From Maridesulfovibrio sp. (GTDB lineage: Bacteria; Desulfobacterota; Desulfovibrionia; Desulfovibrionales; Desulfovibrionaceae): 64,000 nucleotides of DNA. The stretch covers positions 3,940,001 through 4,004,000 of the forward strand of contig NZ_OY762999.1 in NCBI RefSeq assembly GCF_963666665.1, in the 5' to 3' direction. This document shows, in pieces, positions 1 through 7,141 of this stretch. Position 1 is the stretch's first letter. Every line of letters starts with the position of its first letter. The position numbers and the translations under genes were made by a program. The notes beneath the pieces are model-generated. The model was not told where the DNA came from, made no database searches, and saw nothing but the letters and a program-made list of their open reading frames with translations.

Positions 1-1
1 G

Positions 2-490
2 TGCGCGCTGATGTTTGCAATGACCGGATGTCTCGGTTCTGACAAATTCGCACAGGAAGTTGAAAAAGAAAAAGGTGCTGTAAAGCTGCTTAAGGAAGTA
101 CAGCGTGGTGATTACGATATTATCACTACTGCTGAACTTAAGGCTCTGCTGGATAAGAAAGAGGACATGATCATTGTCGATACCATGCCCTACGAAGCAA
201 GCTATAAGAAAGAGCACGTTCCCGGTGCCAAGCAGTTCCTCTTCCCCATTCCCGACATGGTAGAGTGGGACGTCAAGGAAACTGACGGTAAGACCAAAGA
301 GCAGTACATTGAATTGCTCGGACCTGACAAAGACAAGCTCATCGTCGTTTACTGCGGTTTCGTAAAATGCACCCGCAGCCACAACGGCGCAGCATGGGCC
401 AAAAAGCTCGGTTACACCAATGTAAAAAGATACCCCGGCGGCATCTTCGCTTGGAAAGGCGCAAAGTATCCTGTCGGTTCTGTAAAATAA
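2..490 (+). CDS. Rhodanese-like domain lipoprotein (5' end outside window)
   Basis: The frame is open to the left edge, so the gene is 5'-truncated here; an ATG at 11 is probably internal. The visible N-terminus (CALMFAMTGCLGSD) looks like the end of a lipoprotein signal peptide with lipobox MTGC, which would anchor the protein to a membrane facing the periplasm. The rest is a single rhodanese fold. Its C-terminal part has the active-site Cys in VVYCGFVKCTRS followed by the usual GG.FAWKGAKYPV ending. The loop between the first Cys and Arg (CGFVKCTR) is longer than the five-residue loop of classic sulfurtransferases, so the substrate is uncertain. A sulfur-transfer or sulfide-handling role is inferred from the family. 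A rho-independent terminator follows directly. Confidence 0.8.
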   Translation, partial: CALMFAMTGCLGSDKFAQEVEKEKGAVKLLKEVQRGDYDIITTAELKALLDKKEDMIIVDTMPYEASYKKEHVPGAKQFLFPIPDMVEWDVKETDGKTKEQYIELLGPDKDKLIVVYCGFVKCTRSHNGAAWAKKLGYTNVKRYPGGIFAWKGAKYPVGSVK

Positions 491-524
491 TTTCAAACTG
501 GGTCCAAACCCAGTTCTCTCTCCC

Positions 525-555
525 AGCCCCGGTGCGTTGTGTGCCGGGGCTTTTT
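525..555 (+). terminator. Rho-independent terminator after rhodanese gene
   Basis: Inverted repeat AGCCCCGG (525-532) / CCGGGGCT (544-551) followed by TTTTT. It also lies downstream of the convergent minus-strand gene at 590-1675. Confidence 0.8.
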
Positions 556-589
556 GCATCTGGCACTTTCTTAGCCGTCTAAACTTTTC

Positions 590-1675
590 TTACCCCTCAA
601 TCCCCACCAGAATTCCTGCCGGTTGCTCTCCATTGCGCAGGAGCATTTCACCTGCGGCTTGGCAGGCTGTTTCTAGGTCTACACCTGATGAGAGGTGGCA
701 GGCTTCCATCAGTTCATTAATGGCATCGCCTTCGCGTGCGTAGGAGCTGAGCATTTCCCGACTGAACATGAAAACGCGATCTCCTCTCTTCATGTCGTAA
801 GTGGAGCAGGGCGGCAGTCCCATGCCGAGGCTGCCTAGATTGCCGCTTTGTCTTTCGATGAGTTGCGGGGATTTGTCCCGGCGCAGGAGAATTACCGGGA
901 GTGCTCCGGCGTTGACCACAGTGAGGGATTCATCTTCCCGATCAAGATGGATGTAAGCGGCCGAAAATTCATTTTTGCTGCTGATATTTTTTTTTAGGCC
1001 GATGCCGATGTTGCGCAGAGTTTCCGAAGGTCTGAACAGTGGACCGCTGTTTTCGGCCAGCAGTTCTTTGATTGTTGCGGCTAAGTTATCGGGACTCGGC
1101 TCAGTGCAGTTCAGCAGCAGGTGGCTTTCGCTTTTACCAGTCAGGATTACGCTCTCATGCATAAACATTTCGGAATTGCGGGGATGGTTCGGGAAAAAGG
1201 CTCTCGAACCTTTTACCGGAAAGTCTGCTTCAACCGGTTTTTGTCTGGGGGCAGCAGGACACTCATCTTTGAGCAGCCTGTCGCAAGACATGAGTTTCAG
1301 GTGCAGTCTGATGCGCTGAATGACGTCCTTATATGCAAACGGTTTGACAATGAAATCTACGGCTCCGGCATCGAATCCCTTGGATGTGTTGGTCTCATCA
1401 TCAAGGGCACTTAGGAAAAGGATCGGTATTTCAGATGTTTCTGGTGACAGGCGTAGGACGGATGCACATTCGAACCCGTTTTCACCGGGCATCATTATAT
1501 CGAGCAGAATCAGGTCGGGCTGTTCCTGTTCGGCAATGATTCTTCCTTTGCGTCCGTTGTTAGCAGTAATGATGTTGTAGCCCTGTTGTTTAAGTACCAA
1601 TTCAAGAAATTCGAGGTTGAACGGTTCATCATCCACTATGAGAATGGTTGGTATATTGTTTGGGCAAACAGGCAT
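590..1675 (-). CDS. Response regulator with degenerate SpoIIE/PP2C-like output domain
   Basis: About 361 residues. ATG at 1675 is preferred over a TTG at 1699 because AAGGA lies 10 bases upstream of it. An N-terminal CheY-like receiver (about residues 10-130) has the acidic pair DDE, the phospho-acceptor in LILLDIMMPGENG and the Lys in VKPF. The C-terminal half resembles the SpoIIE/RsbU phosphatase domain (FSAAYIHLDREDESLTVVNAGALP, then GDRVFMFS). The metal-binding positions are not kept: the usual TDG is SRE, the final DD.T is EQPAG, and no GGDFYD is visible. It may therefore be a non-catalytic pseudophosphatase or a very divergent enzyme. By family it would act on STAS-type antagonists; a STAS/anti-sigma pair lies at 59.3-60.1 kb, but that link is inference. 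Confidence 0.75.
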   Translation of the reverse strand: MPVCPNNIPTILIVDDEPFNLEFLELVLKQQGYNIITANNGRKGRIIAEQEQPDLILLDIMMPGENGFECASVLRLSPETSEIPILFLSALDDETNTSKGFDAGAVDFIVKPFAYKDVIQRIRLHLKLMSCDRLLKDECPAAPRQKPVEADFPVKGSRAFFPNHPRNSEMFMHESVILTGKSESHLLLNCTEPSPDNLAATIKELLAENSGPLFRPSETLRNIGIGLKKNISSKNEFSAAYIHLDREDESLTVVNAGALPVILLRRDKSPQLIERQSGNLGSLGMGLPPCSTYDMKRGDRVFMFSREMLSSYAREGDAINELMEACHLSSGVDLETACQAAGEMLLRNGEQPAGILVGIEG

Positions 1676-1872
1676 TTTGTTGAATCCTTTACGTGTCAAC
1701 GGGTTGAGAGAGTGTTATGTTTCTCTAAAATATATCAAAGTAGAAAAAAAGTCTTTGGGTCCAAAAATATTCTGTACTTTATTCGAAATTATCCGTTGCT
1801 AAGAAAGTTACTGTTGCGTTAGATTGTTGCATAATTTTAAATCTACAACTTTTAGCAGCAGGAGTTGATGAC

Positions 1873-2979
1873 ATGCTGATTGGCATTCCCAAAGAGATTA
1901 AAACTATGGAGAATAGGGTCTCTATGACCCCCGGTGCGGTCGAAACACTCGTTCGTCGCGGTCATTCCGTTGTAGTTGAAAAGGGAGCCGGGCTCGGTTC
2001 CGGTCTTTCCGATGAAGAATATGTTTCTTGCGGTGCCAAGATGGGGTCTGTGGATGACGCTTGGGCCGCTGAAATGGTTATCAAGGTCAAGGAACCTATT
2101 GCTTCTGAATATAAATATCTTCGCGAAGACCTCCTGCTGTTTACTTACCTGCACCTTGCCGCAGACGAACCTTTGACAAAAGTGCTCCTTGAATCCGGAA
2201 CTACCGGTGTAGCTTATGAAACCGTACAGCTGCCCGACGGTTCCCTGCCCCTGCTTACACCCATGAGTGAAGTTGCCGGACGCATGGCGGCTCAGGAAGG
2301 AGCACTGCATCTTGAAAAGCCCAAGGGCGGACGCGGTATCCTTGTGGGCGGTGTTCCCGGTGTTGCTCCTGCAAAGGTCATGGTTCTCGGTGGCGGTGTG
2401 GTCGGAACCAATGCGGCCAAGATTGCTGCAGGCATGGGTGCTAAAGTTACTATCTTCGACGTCAACCATGCCCGTCTCCAGTATCTGGATGATATCTTCA
2501 ATGGCCGGGTAACAACCATGACTTCCACTGAACCAAACATCCGTGCAGCAGTGGCAGAGGCAGACCTTATTATCGGTGCAGTCCTTATCCCCGGTGCTAA
2601 GGCACCGAATCTGGTCACCAAAGGCATGCTTGCCACTATGAAGGAAGGTTCCGTAATTGTCGATGTTGCTGTTGATCAGGGCGGTTGTGTTGAAACAATC
2701 AAGCCTACCACCCATAGTGATCCGACTTATGTTGTGGACGGTGTCGTGCATTACGGTGTTGCCAATATGCCCGGTGCGGTTCCCAGAACTTCCACTTTTG
2801 CACTTGTAAACCAGACGCTGCCTTACGCGTTGCAGCTTGCCGATAAAGGACTCGATGCATTGCGTGAGAATAATTCCCTCAAGCTCGGCCTCAATACGAT
2901 GAAAGGTAAACTGACTTACGCTGCTGTAGGAGAGGCTTTCGGAATTGAGGTAGTGACTCCTGACGAGGCTCTTTCTTAA
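1873..2979 (+). CDS. ald: Alanine dehydrogenase
   Basis: 368 residues, the usual length. NAD-dependent L-alanine dehydrogenase interconverts L-alanine with pyruvate and ammonia in the cytoplasm. Family landmarks are present: the N-terminus MLIGIPKEIKTMENRVSMTP with the substrate Arg, Lys in VIKVKEP (about 74), His in TYLHLAAD (about 95), and the Rossmann loop VMVLGGGVVGTNAAKIA (about 168-184). The C-terminal NMPGAVPRTST is also typical. The start is supported by AGGAG upstream. It is monocistronic and followed by a strong terminator. In sulfate reducers that use alanine as electron donor this enzyme feeds pyruvate metabolism; that role is inferred. Confidence 0.97.
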   Translation: MLIGIPKEIKTMENRVSMTPGAVETLVRRGHSVVVEKGAGLGSGLSDEEYVSCGAKMGSVDDAWAAEMVIKVKEPIASEYKYLREDLLLFTYLHLAADEPLTKVLLESGTTGVAYETVQLPDGSLPLLTPMSEVAGRMAAQEGALHLEKPKGGRGILVGGVPGVAPAKVMVLGGGVVGTNAAKIAAGMGAKVTIFDVNHARLQYLDDIFNGRVTTMTSTEPNIRAAVAEADLIIGAVLIPGAKAPNLVTKGMLATMKEGSVIVDVAVDQGGCVETIKPTTHSDPTYVVDGVVHYGVANMPGAVPRTSTFALVNQTLPYALQLADKGLDALRENNSLKLGLNTMKGKLTYAAVGEAFGIEVVTPDEALS

Positions 2980-3023
2980 CTTCGTTCATCAGAATTATTG
3001 GATTTGTTGAGTCATATCTCAAG

Positions 3024-3053
3024 AGGCGGAAGTAGTTGCTTCCGCCTTTTTTA
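3024..3053 (+). terminator. Rho-independent terminator after ald
   Basis: Perfect 9-bp stem AGGCGGAAG (3024-3032) / CTTCCGCCT (3039-3047) followed by a T-run. Confidence 0.9.
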
Positions 3054-3179
3054 TTGCTGAAAAAAAGAATCGTTTGGGTTATTGTTAGAGTCTTCCGCAT
3101 GCTTTGATTGCGGAGTGGATGGAGTCGGATAACCTGTAAATTGTGAGTTGCTGTTTTGATATCGGACCGGGATGGATTT

Positions 3180-4988
3180 ATGAGCAGTTACAGACATGCA
3201 GGCATAAAGATGTTGTTAACATTCGGGTTTGTATCGGCTTTGTTGTGGATCATGGATTCTTATTTCGAATTTGTGTGGTTCAACGAAGCGGAACGCCAGT
3301 TTTCTTACTATCTTCTGCCTTTTGATAATATTCATGAAATATATATGCGTGGTATGCTGGTCTGTTTTCTCTTATTAGGTGGAGCAGTTGTTTCATTTCT
3401 CTATGACCGGGTTGTTCGTTCCGAAAAACTGGCTCGTGAGAGCGAAACTGAAATACAAACCATATTCAATTCCATCGGAGATGCGGTTATTGCCACAGAC
3501 AGCACTGGAAATGTAACCCGCATGAATCCGGTTGCGCGGCAATTAACCGGCTGGTCTATTGAAGAGGCTGCGGGACTCCCCCTTACAGATGTTTTTAAGA
3601 TAGTTAATCCGGTCACCAGACATCCTTGCACAAGTCCTGTTGATAAGGTCCTGAAGACGAGAGGAGTTGTCGGAATGGCGAATCATACCGCACTTATCTC
3701 TCGCTCCGGAAAAGAGTTTCATATTGCAGATTCCGCAGCTCCGGTCTTTAATGAGAAAGGTGAAATTTCGGGTACGGTCCTTGTTTTCAGGGATTCTTCC
3801 GAAGAGTATCGCCAGCGTGAGGAGTTACGTCGGCTGAGAAACTATTTATCCAACATTATAGACTCAATGCCGTCTATCCTTGTGGGGGTGGATGCAGAGG
3901 GGCTCGTTACCCAGTGGAATATGACCGCGGAAAAGGTTACCGGAATATCCGCCGGAGATGCGCAGGGGAAATCCCTTGTTTCCGTGTTTCCGCGCATGGC
4001 GTCGGAGATGAACAAGATCAAAGAGACCATCAGAACGCGCCGGCCATGCTGCGAGGAGCGCAAGACCCGGCAGGGTAAAAGCGGTACCTGTTATGAGGAT
4101 GTTACTATCTTTCCGCTTATTGCCAACGGTGTTGACGGGGCGGTTATCCAGATAGACGATGTTACCGAGCGTTGTAATCTGGAACAGATGATGATCCAGT
4201 CCGAGAAGATGATGTCAGTCGGCGGTCTGGCTGCAGGTATGGCCCATGAAATCAACAATCCTCTTGCCGCTATTGTCGGTAACTCCCAGAATATTTTGAA
4301 TCGCATCTATAAAGATCTGGAGCAGAACCACAAGACAGCCAGTGAATGTGATGTTGATCTGGAAAATCTCCGGGAATATCTTTCCAGAAGGGATATTCCG
4401 AAAATGCTGAATGGAATTTCCGAGTCCTGCAACCGAGCAGCGACCATTGTCAGCAATATGCTCCGCTTCAGTCGTAAGAGCGAACGTAAGTTCGGTGAAT
4501 GCAATCTGGCTGAATTGATGAATAGTACCTTGGAGCTTGCGGCCAATGATTACGATTTAAAGAGAGAGTATGATTTCAGGAAAATTGAAATAATTAAAGA
4601 ATACAGTTCAGAACTTTCAAGTGTTGTCTGTGAAGAAAACGAGCTTCAGCAGGTTTTTCTTAATCTGCTGAAAAACGGGGCGCAGGCAATGATGGAAAAG
4701 GAATATGTTGAAGATAAACCGTGTTTTATCTTAAGACTGAAGAAAGATGGGCAGATGGCTGTTATTGAAGTTGAGGACAATGGTCCGGGAATGCATGAGG
4801 ACGTTCGTAAAAGGGTGTTTGAGCCTTTTTATTCCACCAAAAGAGTGGGGTCCGGGACCGGGTTGGGGCTTTCTGTTTCATATTTTATTATAACCGATCA
4901 GCATAAAGGTCATATGGAAGTAAGCTCTGTTCCGGGAAGTTGGACCCGGTTTGGAATCAAGATTCCTATTTCAGGGCGGGAGGCTTAA
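3180..4988 (+). CDS. Membrane sensor histidine kinase with two PAS domains
   Basis: About 602 residues from ATG 3180; a TTG at 3156 in the same frame has no clear ribosome site. Two N-terminal membrane helices (about 10-30 and 60-80) flank a short periplasmic loop. They are followed by a PAS domain with QTIFNSIGDAVIATD, a second PAS with NIIDSMPSILVGVD, and an NtrB-type kinase core. The phospho-acceptor is His at about 356 in GMAHEINNPLAAI. The ATPase has the N-box NLLKNGAQAM, G1 DNGPGM and G2 GSGTGLGLS. The single-domain response regulator starts two bases after the stop, so the pair is surely co-transcribed. The signal is unknown. Confidence 0.93.
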   Translation: MSSYRHAGIKMLLTFGFVSALLWIMDSYFEFVWFNEAERQFSYYLLPFDNIHEIYMRGMLVCFLLLGGAVVSFLYDRVVRSEKLARESETEIQTIFNSIGDAVIATDSTGNVTRMNPVARQLTGWSIEEAAGLPLTDVFKIVNPVTRHPCTSPVDKVLKTRGVVGMANHTALISRSGKEFHIADSAAPVFNEKGEISGTVLVFRDSSEEYRQREELRRLRNYLSNIIDSMPSILVGVDAEGLVTQWNMTAEKVTGISAGDAQGKSLVSVFPRMASEMNKIKETIRTRRPCCEERKTRQGKSGTCYEDVTIFPLIANGVDGAVIQIDDVTERCNLEQMMIQSEKMMSVGGLAAGMAHEINNPLAAIVGNSQNILNRIYKDLEQNHKTASECDVDLENLREYLSRRDIPKMLNGISESCNRAATIVSNMLRFSRKSERKFGECNLAELMNSTLELAANDYDLKREYDFRKIEIIKEYSSELSSVVCEENELQQVFLNLLKNGAQAMMEKEYVEDKPCFILRLKKDGQMAVIEVEDNGPGMHEDVRKRVFEPFYSTKRVGSGTGLGLSVSYFIITDQHKGHMEVSSVPGSWTRFGIKIPISGREA

Positions 4989-4990
4989 CT

Positions 4991-5359
4991 ATGTCACACT
5001 CAATACTTGTTCTGGACGATGATATCCATGTAAGGGAAAGTCTTGCAATAAGCCTTGAAGATGAAGAGTTTGAAGTCTATGAGGCAGGCAGCTCTGAAGA
5101 AGCTTTGAAGTTTCTTGAAGCACAGCCGGTTGATCTGGTTGTTGTTGATTTGCGGCTTCCCGGTATGAATGGTACTGATTTCATTAAAGAGGCCCGGCAA
5201 AAATGGCCGGAGCTTAAATTTATAATTTATACGGGGTCACCTGAGTTCAGTATTCCTGTTGATCTGGCTGAAGTTCCCTGTGTTTCCAATTCAATTTTTC
5301 TTAAACCGCTGCCGACTTGCGATGTTATGGTAAGTGAAATCAGGCGTATGCTTGGCTAG
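4991..5359 (+). CDS. Single-domain response regulator (CheY-like receiver)
   Basis: 122 residues, receiver domain only. ATG 4991 is chosen because GGGAGG lies just upstream and the family N-terminus SILVLDDD starts there. The acidic pocket is DDD at 8-10, the phospho-acceptor is Asp53 in VVVDLRLPGMNG, and the conserved Lys is in FLKPL. It has no output domain, so it acts by protein contact or as a phosphorelay intermediate. It is the likely partner of the kinase directly upstream. Confidence 0.92.
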   Translation: MSHSILVLDDDIHVRESLAISLEDEEFEVYEAGSSEEALKFLEAQPVDLVVVDLRLPGMNGTDFIKEARQKWPELKFIIYTGSPEFSIPVDLAEVPCVSNSIFLKPLPTCDVMVSEIRRMLG

Positions 5360-5439
5360 CTGACTTTGAATTTGCAATATGGGCGGGTAGCCGCTATCTG
5401 TTTTTTGAATAGAACGGTTTTGCCCGGAGTGTATTTTCA

Positions 5440-6192
5440 GTGCCCCGTAAAAAAGAAGAGATAATTTATATTGTAGCGAAAGCTAAAGCGGAGCCGCCGC
5501 CGGAAGAGGGCTTGCCGCCGTGGATGGCCACCTTTGCGGATATGGTTACCCTGCTGCTTTGCTTCTTTGTTTTGCTGCTTTCCTTTGCCAACCAGGACGT
5601 TGCCAACTTTGAGACCTTGAAAGGTTCCATGCGTGATGCCTTCGGTATCCAGAGTCAGGATAAGACAGGAAAGCATATGGCTTTTTCCAAGAGCCCTCAT
5701 TCTGCATCCTCCACAAGCGCAAAAGCCAAAAAAGATATGCAAGCCCTAGAGGTTGATATCAGGGCTTTTATTTCGGCGGGGCAGATGCAGAAGTTGATGG
5801 CAGTTAATACTGACCAGCAGGGGGTATTGGTCAGAGTGCCTTCCCGGGCTATTTTTAAACCCGGTACCGCCCAGATTAACCCCAATGCCACGATGGTGCT
5901 GGATAAGGTTGCCAGTATTATGCAAAAGAAGAAATTTAATCTGGTGGTGCGTGGGCATACAGATGACCGGGCTACCAAGAATAATCTTTACAGTTCCAAC
6001 TGGGAACTTTCAGCAGCCAGAGCTGCTTCCTGCCTGCGGTACATACTCAAGAAATCCGGTGTTTCATCCAAAAGGGTTAAGGCTGTAGGCTATGCCGGGA
6101 CCAAGCCTTTGGTGCCCAATACTTCAAATAGAAACAGGGCAATTAACCGCAGGGTGGAATTTTATTACCAACCGCCTTCTGATAGCTGGTAA
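5440..6192 (+). CDS. Orphan PomB/MotB-like stator protein (OmpA C-terminal domain)
   Basis: 250 residues from GTG 5440, with GGAG ten bases upstream. The N-terminus PPPEEGLPPWMATFADMV carries the single membrane helix and the ion-binding Asp34, in the PomB-like (sodium-type) arrangement followed by LLLCFFVLLLSFAN. The C-terminal OmpA/MotB peptidoglycan-binding domain has VVRGHTDDRATKNN, SSNWELSAARAASCLRYIL and NRRVEFYY. No motA partner is adjacent. A second, near-identical N-terminus occurs in motB at 56653-57399, which does have motA. This copy could supply an alternative B subunit or work in envelope anchoring. The kinase/regulator pair 80 bases upstream may be linked. Confidence 0.88.
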   Translation: MPRKKEEIIYIVAKAKAEPPPEEGLPPWMATFADMVTLLLCFFVLLLSFANQDVANFETLKGSMRDAFGIQSQDKTGKHMAFSKSPHSASSTSAKAKKDMQALEVDIRAFISAGQMQKLMAVNTDQQGVLVRVPSRAIFKPGTAQINPNATMVLDKVASIMQKKKFNLVVRGHTDDRATKNNLYSSNWELSAARAASCLRYILKKSGVSSKRVKAVGYAGTKPLVPNTSNRNRAINRRVEFYYQPPSDSW

Positions 6193-6213
6193 ATATAATT
6201 TTTGCAGCATTGA

Positions 6214-6252
6214 AAATGCCCGGTGTCTTTTCCAGATACCGGGCATTTTGTT
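6214..6252. terminator. Bidirectional terminator between convergent genes
   Basis: Eleven-bp stem AAATGCCCGGT (6214-6224) / ACCGGGCATTT (6238-6248). It serves the orphan stator gene on the plus strand and probably the MucR-like gene on the minus strand. Confidence 0.85.
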
Positions 6253-6275
6253 TTATGTTGTAATTTCTGAATGTT

Positions 6276-6671
6276 CTATTGTTTCTTGCGTTTTTCCCAG
6301 AGCTTCATTTCTTTCATCTTCTTGCGCCGTTCCCGTTGCAGAGATTTACAGACCAGCGGAGTCTTTTTGGCATATCCCCATTTTTCGCGATATTCGTCAG
6401 GGGTCAGGCCGTATTTTGCCAGATGCCTTTTGGTCAGTACTTTAAATGACTTGCCTGATTCAAGACAGATAATGCTTTTTTCCCTGATAGCTTTCTTGGG
6501 GTCTACCGGGGGCGTCGGTTCAGGAGAGCTGCTGTCGATCATTCCTTCGCTTATTTTTTTTATTCCTGAGGCAAGTTTATGTACCATGGAAGTAATTTCT
6601 TCTTCAGTCATGGTTCTAACACTGGCCTGTGCTTTTACTATTTCAAGAGCTTCTTTAAGATTATCTTCCAT
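6276..6671 (-). CDS. MucR/Ros family transcriptional regulator
   Basis: 131 residues. The core IICLESGKSFKVLTKRHL, AKYGLTPDEYREKWGYAKKTPLVCKSLQRERRKKMKEM matches the MucR/Ros zinc-finger-like family (C..GK.FK.LKRHL...GLTP.EYR.KWG). The family is frequent in Desulfovibrio and binds AT-rich promoters. The first part of the zinc finger retains only one Cys, as is common outside Agrobacterium Ros. The N-terminal 60 residues are acidic and probably mediate oligomerisation. It is a single gene, convergent with the orphan stator gene. Targets are unknown. Confidence 0.88.
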   Translation of the reverse strand: MEDNLKEALEIVKAQASVRTMTEEEITSMVHKLASGIKKISEGMIDSSSPEPTPPVDPKKAIREKSIICLESGKSFKVLTKRHLAKYGLTPDEYREKWGYAKKTPLVCKSLQRERRKKMKEMKLWEKRKKQ

Positions 6672-7141
6672 GTTCTCTCCCTTCCCATGTTTTACGGTTG
6701 CCGTATAATTTATGTATTAAATTTTTAGTCTGTTGATGTAAGAGCGCATTCTGTTTGGTGTAGAAGCTTAATATGAGAGCTAATACTCGCTTCGAAAATT
6801 TAATCAACTAAGACTAACTATGAATAGCATTATATGTCCATAAAGGTGAAGTAGAATATGAAAAAACTTTCTACTTTTTTAGAAAGCTGGAATGCAGAGT
6901 ATAATAACTTGCCGAATTTAGTGTGGTTTAGTTCGCTACTTAAGGAATAAATAGTTCAGGCTAATGTCAATGCCCAAGGATGTAACTTTTTGTTTTAATC
7001 TAAAAAGCATGTTTGCGTTACTTTTTTTTGAGAGTTGATGTATAAAAACTATGTAGAATTAATTTCAATAGGCTGTGTCGGGTTTTACCTTGTTAAGCGT
7101 GGGTTTAAATATATCAATTTCGAATAGATAGAGAGGATGCT
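6672..7141. other. Long AT-rich intergenic region upstream of glgP
   Basis: 470 bases carrying the start region of the MucR-like gene and the glgP leader. It is clearly more AT-rich than the flanking genes. I see no riboswitch or RNA consensus. The only coding candidate is a 30-codon ORF at 6858-6950. MucR-type proteins prefer AT-rich DNA, so self-regulation and glgP control here are possible but not shown. Confidence 0.5.
6858..6950 (+). CDS. Possible 30-residue small protein
   Basis: ATG 6858 runs for 30 codons to TAA at 6948 and encodes MKKLSTFLESWNAEYNNLPN followed by LVWFSSLLKE. AAGGTGA sits about eight bases upstream as a ribosome site. The peptide is amphipathic with aromatic residues and has no recognised family. 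Chance ORFs of this size are common in AT-rich DNA, so this rests on the ribosome site and the otherwise empty region. Confidence 0.25.
   Translation: MKKLSTFLESWNAEYNNLPNLVWFSSLLKE

Noticed and set aside
1852..2751. 299-residue minus-strand ORF opposite alanine dehydrogenase
   Set aside because: It is an antisense shadow of ald; its translation has no family signature, while ald has a ribosome site and all family motifs.
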